Shown in pieces: positions 59,414 through 64,000 of a stretch of 64,000 nucleotides of DNA; the first letter of the stretch is position 1, and each line of letters starts with the position of its first letter. The stretch spans positions 62,001 to 126,000 of the forward strand of contig NZ_SOAV01000013.1 of the NCBI RefSeq assembly GCF_004364245.1, written 5' to 3'. The stretch comes from Streptomyces sp. BK208 (lineage in GTDB: Bacteria > Actinomycetota > Actinomycetes > Streptomycetales > Streptomycetaceae). A model generated the notes under the pieces. It did not search any database. It saw only the letters and a list, made by a program, of their open reading frames with translations, and was not told where the DNA came from. A program made the position numbers and the translations under genes.

Positions 59414-60154
59414 ATGGCAGCGAGAAGAGACCCGATCAGCCGCCGGGAGCGCCCGGCCAAGCCGGCCCTGTCCCGGGGATGGATCGTCGACACCGCGGTG
59501 GCGATCATGCGTGCGGAGGGGCTGGAGAAGGTCACCATGCGCCGCCTGGCGAAGGAGCTGGACACCGGCCCCGCCTCCCTCTACGTGTACGTGGCCAGTA
59601 CGGCGGAACTGCACGCGGCCGTGCTCGACGCGCTGCTCGGCGAGGTCGACCTCGCCGCAGCGGACGCAGCGGACGCAGCGGACGCAGCGGACGCCGCGGG
59701 GGACTGGCGCGGGCGGCTCCGCGCGGTGCTGACGTCGTACACCCTCGTGCTGTTCGCGCATCCGCAGCTGGCCAGGTCGGCCCTGGTCGCCCGCCCCAGC
59801 GGCCAGAACTACCTGCGCCTGGTGGAACGCGTCCTCGATCTCCTCTCCCGCAGCGGAGCCCCCCGTGCCCAGGTCGCCTGGGGCGTGGACATGCTCCTGC
59901 AACACGCCACCGCGACCGCGGCCGAGCACTCGACCCAGGCACACGATCCGACGTCCGGAGACGACTGGAACGCCACCGTCCGGGCTCTGCGCGACGCGGA
60001 CGAGGCGACCCACCCCGCGATCGCCTCCCACCTGACGGTCCTGACCAGCGGCTCCGCCCAGGACCGTATGGGCTGGTTCTTCGACGTGCTCGTCAACGGG
60101 ATTACCCGGACGCCCGTGCCCGGCACGGGTGACCAGGGGGACACCGTCGACTGA
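59414..60154 (+). CDS. TetR family regulator of the TetX-like gene
   Basis: A 246-residue TetR protein. The DNA-binding part is GWIVDTAVAIMRAEGLEKVTMRRLAKELDTGPASLYVYVAS at about residues 22-62, as in classical TetR/TetR_C proteins. About residues 82-93 are a DAA repeat encoded by four exact 9-bp copies, an apparent internal expansion between the two domains. TACGAT lies seven bases before the ATG, so the mRNA is probably leaderless and the operator at 59388 would block it. It is followed by the FAD monooxygenase under a promoter with two copies of the same operator. Confidence 0.9.
   Translation: MAARRDPISRRERPAKPALSRGWIVDTAVAIMRAEGLEKVTMRRLAKELDTGPASLYVYVASTAELHAAVLDALLGEVDLAAADAADAADAADAAGDWRGRLRAVLTSYTLVLFAHPQLARSALVARPSGQNYLRLVERVLDLLSRSGAPRAQVAWGVDMLLQHATATAAEHSTQAHDPTSGDDWNATVRALRDADEATHPAIASHLTVLTSGSAQDRMGWFFDVLVNGITRTPVPGTGDQGDTVD
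59657..59692. repeat. 9-bp in-frame tandem repeat, four copies
   Basis: GCAGCGGAC is repeated exactly four times inside the TetR gene, coding for (AAD)n. Being a multiple of three it leaves the frame intact. Confidence 0.9.
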
Positions 60155-60249
60155 GGCCCGGGCCGCAGAGCGAAAGGCCTGGTAGGGACCCGATCGAATC
60201 GCCGGATCGGCTTCCCGGCGGGACTTCTGCAGCTACGCGCACTCCATGA

Positions 60250-60283
60250 CGAACTTGTTCGCTACGAACGCGTTCGTTACACT
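60250..60283 (+). promoter_or_regulatory. Operator-promoter of the TetX-like gene
   Basis: Two CGAACnnGTTCG dyads (60250-60261, 60265-60276) overlap a promoter made of TTGTTC (60255-60260), 17 bases and TACACT (60278-60283). Repressor bound here would cover both -35 and spacer. Confidence 0.75.
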
Positions 60284-60325
60284 GCCGGAGTCCCGCATCC
60301 ACCAGCACACCGCCCGGAGGCATCG

Positions 60326-61465
60326 ATGAGCACCGACCACCACCCCATCGCGATCGTCGGCGGCGGCTTGGGCGGCCTCACCGCCGCCCGGGTCCTGCAC
60401 GTCCACGGCATCGAGTCCACGGTCTTCGACCTCGAAGCAGGCCCCGAGGCCCGTACGCAGGGCGGCATGCTCGACATCCACGAGGAGAACGGCCGGCAGG
60501 CGATCCGTGCCGCCGGCCTCCACGACGAGTTCCGCAAGATCATTCACGAGGGCGGTCAGGCGATGCGGCTGCTCGGCCCCGACGGCACCGTCCACCTCGA
60601 CGCCGAGGACGAGGGCGACGGAGGCCGCCCCGAGGTCGACCGCGGTGACCTGCGCGACCTGCTGCTGAACTCCCTGCCGGAGGGCACGGTCCGCTGGGGC
60701 CGCAAGGTCACCGGGGTCAGGCCGCTCGGCGACGGCCGCCACGAGGTCACGTTCGCGGACGGCTCAGCCGTCACCACCGGACTGCTGATCGGTGCCGACG
60801 GCGCCTGGTCGCGCGTCCGGCCCCTGCTGTCGGACGCCGCACCCGCCTACACCGGCATCTCCTTCGTGGAGAGCGACCTGTACGAGGCGGACAGGCGCCA
60901 CCCGCGCAGTGCGGCCCTCATCGGCGGCGGATTCTTCCTCTGCCTCGGCGACCGGCGCGGCTTCCTCGCCCACCGGGAGACCGACGGCAGCCTCCACGTG
61001 TACACCGCGCTCAAGGCGGAAGAGGACTGGGTCGACACGATCGACTTCACCGACCGCGCCGCCGCCAAGGCCGCGGTCCTCGCCCACTTCGAGGGCTGGG
61101 ACGAGGACCTGCGCGGCCTGGTCGCCCACGCGGACACGCTCACCCCGCGCCGCATCCACGCCCTGCCCGTCGGTCACCGCTGGCAGCGGACCCGCGGCGT
61201 CACCCTGCTCGGCGACGCCGCCCACCTGATGTCCCCCTTCGCCGGTGAGGGCGCCAACCTCGCCCTGTACGACGGCGCCGAGCTCGCCCTCGCGCTCGCC
61301 GCCCACCCCGAGGACACCGAGGCCGCGCTCACCGCCTACGAGGAAGCGCTCTTCCCCCGTGGCGAAGCATCCGCCGTCGAGTCGGCACACAGCCTGGACA
61401 CCATGTTCGGCACGGACGGCCTGGAGCAGATGATCGGGTTCTTCACCTCCGCGCCCGCCGAGTGA
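60326..61465 (+). CDS. TetX-like FAD-dependent monooxygenase
   Basis: A 379-residue class A flavin monooxygenase. FAD/NAD motif GGGLGGLTAARVL at about residues 11-23; TQGGMLDIHEENGRQAI, EVDRGDLRDLLLNSLPEGT; and LLGDAAHLMSPFAGEGANLAL near 290-310. The GGMLDIH and DRGDLRDLLLNSL segments and total length match the TetX tetracycline-inactivating group. It may hydroxylate a tetracycline-like or other phenolic compound. The start is ATG at 60326 with GGAGG upstream. It is controlled by the TetR at 59414 through shared operators. Confidence 0.88.
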   Translation: MSTDHHPIAIVGGGLGGLTAARVLHVHGIESTVFDLEAGPEARTQGGMLDIHEENGRQAIRAAGLHDEFRKIIHEGGQAMRLLGPDGTVHLDAEDEGDGGRPEVDRGDLRDLLLNSLPEGTVRWGRKVTGVRPLGDGRHEVTFADGSAVTTGLLIGADGAWSRVRPLLSDAAPAYTGISFVESDLYEADRRHPRSAALIGGGFFLCLGDRRGFLAHRETDGSLHVYTALKAEEDWVDTIDFTDRAAAKAAVLAHFEGWDEDLRGLVAHADTLTPRRIHALPVGHRWQRTRGVTLLGDAAHLMSPFAGEGANLALYDGAELALALAAHPEDTEAALTAYEEALFPRGEASAVESAHSLDTMFGTDGLEQMIGFFTSAPAE

Positions 61466-61591
61466 AGCGCCGGACGGGCGCCCGCCGGGCGAGGGCCGGT
61501 GAACCCGGAAGCGACGCGGCCCGAGAGGCCCGTCCGGAGCCGTAGGGTCGGTTCGGCAGGAGGACGACGGAGCGCGGAGGGAGCGAGTCGG

Positions 61592-62101
61592 GTGCCCCGG
61601 ACGGGAACGACGGCGGTGCTGGCGCTGCTGCCGGAGGCCGAGCCGCTGTTGGGGTCGGCCGCCGAGGTGGACGGGTCGGTGGTGCGACCGGGCGTGCCCG
61701 CACACGCCGCGCTGCTCTATCCCTGGTTGCCCCACGAGGAGTTGGGAGCACCCGAGCTGCACCGGCTGCGGGCCGCCCTGCCGGCCGGCCCGGTCTCCGT
61801 GACGCTGGCCGAGGTCGAGCGGACCGGCGGATTCGTCGGTGTCCCGGTGCCCGGACTGACCCACCTGGCCGATGCGGTGCGCAGCGCGTTTCCGGCGCAC
61901 GTACCCTACGGCGGCCGTTTCGGCCCGCGCCCGCCCGTGCACGTCACCGTGGCTCTGGAGGCGGCCCCGCACACCGCTGCGGACATCGCGCGCCGGACCG
62001 CCGCCGCCCTGCCGATCACCGCGCGGGTCACCGCCCTTCACGTGGTCGGCCTCACCGAGGCGGGGTGGCGGAGCCTCGCCGAACTGCCGCTGGGCCCCTG
62101 A
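61592..62101 (+). CDS. 2H phosphoesterase-like protein, diverged
   Basis: A 169-residue protein with the fold pattern of 2'-5' RNA ligase-like proteins: HAALLYPW at about residues 38-45 (the first HxT is HAA here) and PVHVTVALEA near 118-127 (HVT intact). With one motif altered, activity is doubtful. GGAGG lies 11 bases before the GTG start. It follows the TetX-like gene by about 125 bases. The 2H protein at 53358 is the better-preserved homologue. Confidence 0.68.
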   Translation: MPRTGTTAVLALLPEAEPLLGSAAEVDGSVVRPGVPAHAALLYPWLPHEELGAPELHRLRAALPAGPVSVTLAEVERTGGFVGVPVPGLTHLADAVRSAFPAHVPYGGRFGPRPPVHVTVALEAAPHTAADIARRTAAALPITARVTALHVVGLTEAGWRSLAELPLGP

Positions 62102-62424
62102 CGCGGCAGGCGCCACGTGCCGCCGACGGCTGCCGGACGGGCACCGGTCGAGGCCGAGACACCTCAGGCCGCGCCGGACGACTCGCCGGTGGGATCCGCT
62201 CCGTGCGGCACGTCCCTTTACCAAACGAGCCCTCGCCGGACGGCACTTCCTCGCGACTTCAGCCTGATTTCACCCCCTGCACAGCGATCCGGCCAACCTC
62301 CCACGATTTCCCACCTTCTGGACAACCGGACACGCGGGCGCGCCCTCTCACAGCGCGGGCACAGCAACGTGCCCGCCTGCTTCCTTCCCACAGCACCCCC
62401 CAGCACCTGAAGGACGAGGGATCG
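62102..62424. other. 323-base intergenic region
   Basis: No gene supported. GCGGGCAC (62355-62362) pairs with GTGCCCGC (62369-62376), forming a hairpin about 50 bases before the lysyl-oxidase-like start, either in its leader or as an operator. Confidence 0.4.
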
Positions 62425-64000
62425 ATGACCAGAACGCGCACCACCCGGCTGCGGCGTCCACTGCTCGCAGGCACCACCGCCGTCGCCGCCATGGCCGTGA
62501 CCGCCGGACTCGTGGCGGCCACCACGGAGCCGGCGAAGGCGGCGACAGGACCGGAGCTGAGCCTCATCGCCGCGACCGGCTCACTCACGCTCACCTCCTG
62601 GAAGGAGGACCCGGGCGTCTACCTCGACCTGGGCACCTACCTCACCGCGGACGGCAGGCCACTGGAGCTGAAGGTGACCCGGAAGTCGTACAAGGACCCG
62701 GTGACCGTCACCCAGACCGTGTACGAGGGCGGCAAGGCCAAGGCCAAGACGTTGCCCAAGGGCACGGTGAAGGACTTCTCCGGGCTGCCCGGCTTCGCGG
62801 AGATCACGGTCACCGACAAGGCGGGCAAGAAGGTCCTCAGCCGGACCGAGAACTTCTGCCCGAACAACGCCAGCGGCCGGGTACGCCCCGACGCGCCCGC
62901 CACCTCCAAGTATCCGGAGAGCTGCCCCACCAACCCGTTCACCCTCGGTTCGGTCTGGGGCGTCGAGAAGGGCTGGGCGGCCAACACCTACGCGGGTTCC
63001 TACACCGAGCCCGTCGCCCTGCCGGCCGGGACGTACACGGCCAAGGTGGGCGTCGCCAAGAAGTACCGCGATCTGTTCGGCATCGCCGACAAGCCCGCCA
63101 CCGTCAAGGTCACCGTGGTGGAACGCAGTTACGAGGACGAAGAGGGGGCCGCAGGGGCGAGCGCGTCCCTGAGCGCGACCACGGGCGAACACGCCGGTCA
63201 CGATGGCGCCCACCGGGCCCCCACCGCGCACGCGGGCCACGGACCGGGGCACGCCCCGACACCCGCGCAGGCCGCCGCACCCGTCACGAGCGGCGCGGGT
63301 CCGTCGTACAACGTGGGCCACGGACCGCTGAAGGCGGCGCCCCCCGCCCTGCCGTGGGCGCTGAAGAAGAAGCAGGCCGCGCGCTCCATGCCGGTCGGCG
63401 ACAAGGGAGGCCAGACCGACGGCTCGCGCAAGGCACTCGCGCTCCAGCCGCTGGCGAAGCGCCCCTCGGGCAAGCCCTCACTCCCGGACGTCCCCAAGCC
63501 CGACCTGCGCTCGCTGCCTGCCTACGGCATCGTCGTCAGCGACGGTGAGAAGAACGTCCCCGGCAAGGACTACCTGGCCTTCAGCGCCAACGTCTGGAAC
63601 GCCGGTCCGGCGCAACTGGTCGTGGACGGCTTCCGGTCGCCCGGCAAGGCCAAGATGGACGCGTACCAGTACTTCTACGACGCCAAGGGCAAGCAGGTCG
63701 GCTACACCCCGACCGGCACCATGGAGTGGGACCCCCGTCCGGGCCACGTGCACTGGCACTTCACCGACTTCGCCAGCTACCGGCTGCTGAAGGCGGACAA
63801 GAAGGAGGCCGTGCGCAGCGGCAAGGAGGCCTTCTGCCTGGCCAACACCGACGCGATCGACTACACGGTCAAGAACGCCAACTGGCACCCGTTCAACACG
63901 GATCTGTCCACCGCCTGCGGGGAGGAGAACTCCATCTCCGTGCGCGAGGTGCTCGACGTCGGCTCCGGCGACACGTACTCCCAGGACCTGCCGGGCCAGT
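62425..64000 (+). CDS. Secreted lysyl-oxidase-like protein, 3' end missing
   Basis: The frame is open from ATG at 62425 to the window edge (525 codons). A signal peptide with an Arg-rich n-region (TRTRTTRLRRP) ends near PAKAA (about residue 40). Two beta-rich repeats follow, then a His-rich stretch (about 253-285: EHAGHDGAHRAP, AHAGHGPGHAP) and, from about 365, the lysyl-oxidase domain with the copper motif GHVHWHF near 434. Streptomycete lysyl oxidases oxidise peptidyl lysine and need copper; the His-rich part could deliver it. AAGGACGAGGG precedes the ATG. The quinone-forming Lys/Tyr and the C-terminus lie beyond the window or near its edge. Confidence 0.85.
   Translation, partial: MTRTRTTRLRRPLLAGTTAVAAMAVTAGLVAATTEPAKAATGPELSLIAATGSLTLTSWKEDPGVYLDLGTYLTADGRPLELKVTRKSYKDPVTVTQTVYEGGKAKAKTLPKGTVKDFSGLPGFAEITVTDKAGKKVLSRTENFCPNNASGRVRPDAPATSKYPESCPTNPFTLGSVWGVEKGWAANTYAGSYTEPVALPAGTYTAKVGVAKKYRDLFGIADKPATVKVTVVERSYEDEEGAAGASASLSATTGEHAGHDGAHRAPTAHAGHGPGHAPTPAQAAAPVTSGAGPSYNVGHGPLKAAPPALPWALKKKQAARSMPVGDKGGQTDGSRKALALQPLAKRPSGKPSLPDVPKPDLRSLPAYGIVVSDGEKNVPGKDYLAFSANVWNAGPAQLVVDGFRSPGKAKMDAYQYFYDAKGKQVGYTPTGTMEWDPRPGHVHWHFTDFASYRLLKADKKEAVRSGKEAFCLANTDAIDYTVKNANWHPFNTDLSTACGEENSISVREVLDVGSGDTYSQDLPGQ

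Overview
The window reads as chromosomal DNA of a Streptomyces or very close relative. GC content is very high, coding frames have G/C-rich third positions with many GTG and some TTG starts, and it carries typical streptomycete families (DUF5133, DUF6328, the EshA-type encapsulin with 2-methylisoborneol genes, a Tat-exported carotenoid oxygenase). I see no rRNA, tRNA, CRISPR array or intact transposase.

Region 1 (about 1-2.9 kb) holds ordinary accessory genes: a truncated lipoprotein, a DinB-like protein, a small membrane protein, an alpha/beta hydrolase and a small unknown. Region 2 (about 3.1-23.1 kb) is an unusually dense partner-switching signalling island: one RsbW-like kinase, one SigB/SigF-type sigma factor, five STAS anti-sigma antagonists, five proteins with SpoIIE-type phosphatase domains and a 1412-residue fusion that joins a hybrid histidine kinase, a phosphatase and a second RsbW-like domain. 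Two subclusters stand out. One is an RsbQ-RsbP-STAS operon (13.1-15.6 kb) resembling the Bacillus energy-stress input. The other is a phosphatase-B12 sensor-STAS operon (18.6-21.7 kb) whose sensor carries the Wx9EH signature of CarH-type photoreceptors. Between them lies a duplicated winged-helix regulator flanking a DUF6328 membrane protein, with a small inverted-repeat element at one edge.

Region 3 (23.3-29.3 kb) has a MarR regulator, a Tat carotenoid oxygenase, a VOC protein, an aminoglycoside-phosphotransferase-fold kinase and an ABC-F ribosome-protection-type ATPase with a possible leaderless leader peptide. Region 4 (29.5-49.0 kb) is sugar uptake and degradation: a secreted sialidase-like lectin, a LacI regulator, a complete CUT2 ABC transporter, a secreted GH2 enzyme with PA14 and LamG-like domains, then a HIT protein, two MFS exporters with a TetR, a sugar porter with a phytanoyl-CoA-dioxygenase-like enzyme, and a second LacI. 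LacI-type palindromes lie in front of the relevant genes.

Region 5 (49.1-53.3 kb) is the earthy-odour locus: EshA-type family 2 encapsulin, 2-methylisoborneol synthase and GPP C-methyltransferase, ending in a strong hairpin. Region 6 (53.3-64.0 kb) is mixed accessory DNA: two 2H phosphoesterase-like proteins, a DHFR-like reductase, a DUF3237/SnoaL pair with a divergent TetR, a secreted lamin-tail protein, an Eis-like acetyltransferase, a TetR/TetX-like monooxygenase pair with clear operators, and a lysyl-oxidase-like secreted protein cut by the window end.

Several genes share a leaderless promoter layout (TANNNT, 6-7 bases, start codon): 280, 1491, 53358, 59414, the two paralogous winged-helix genes, and two mini-ORFs in front of resistance-type genes.
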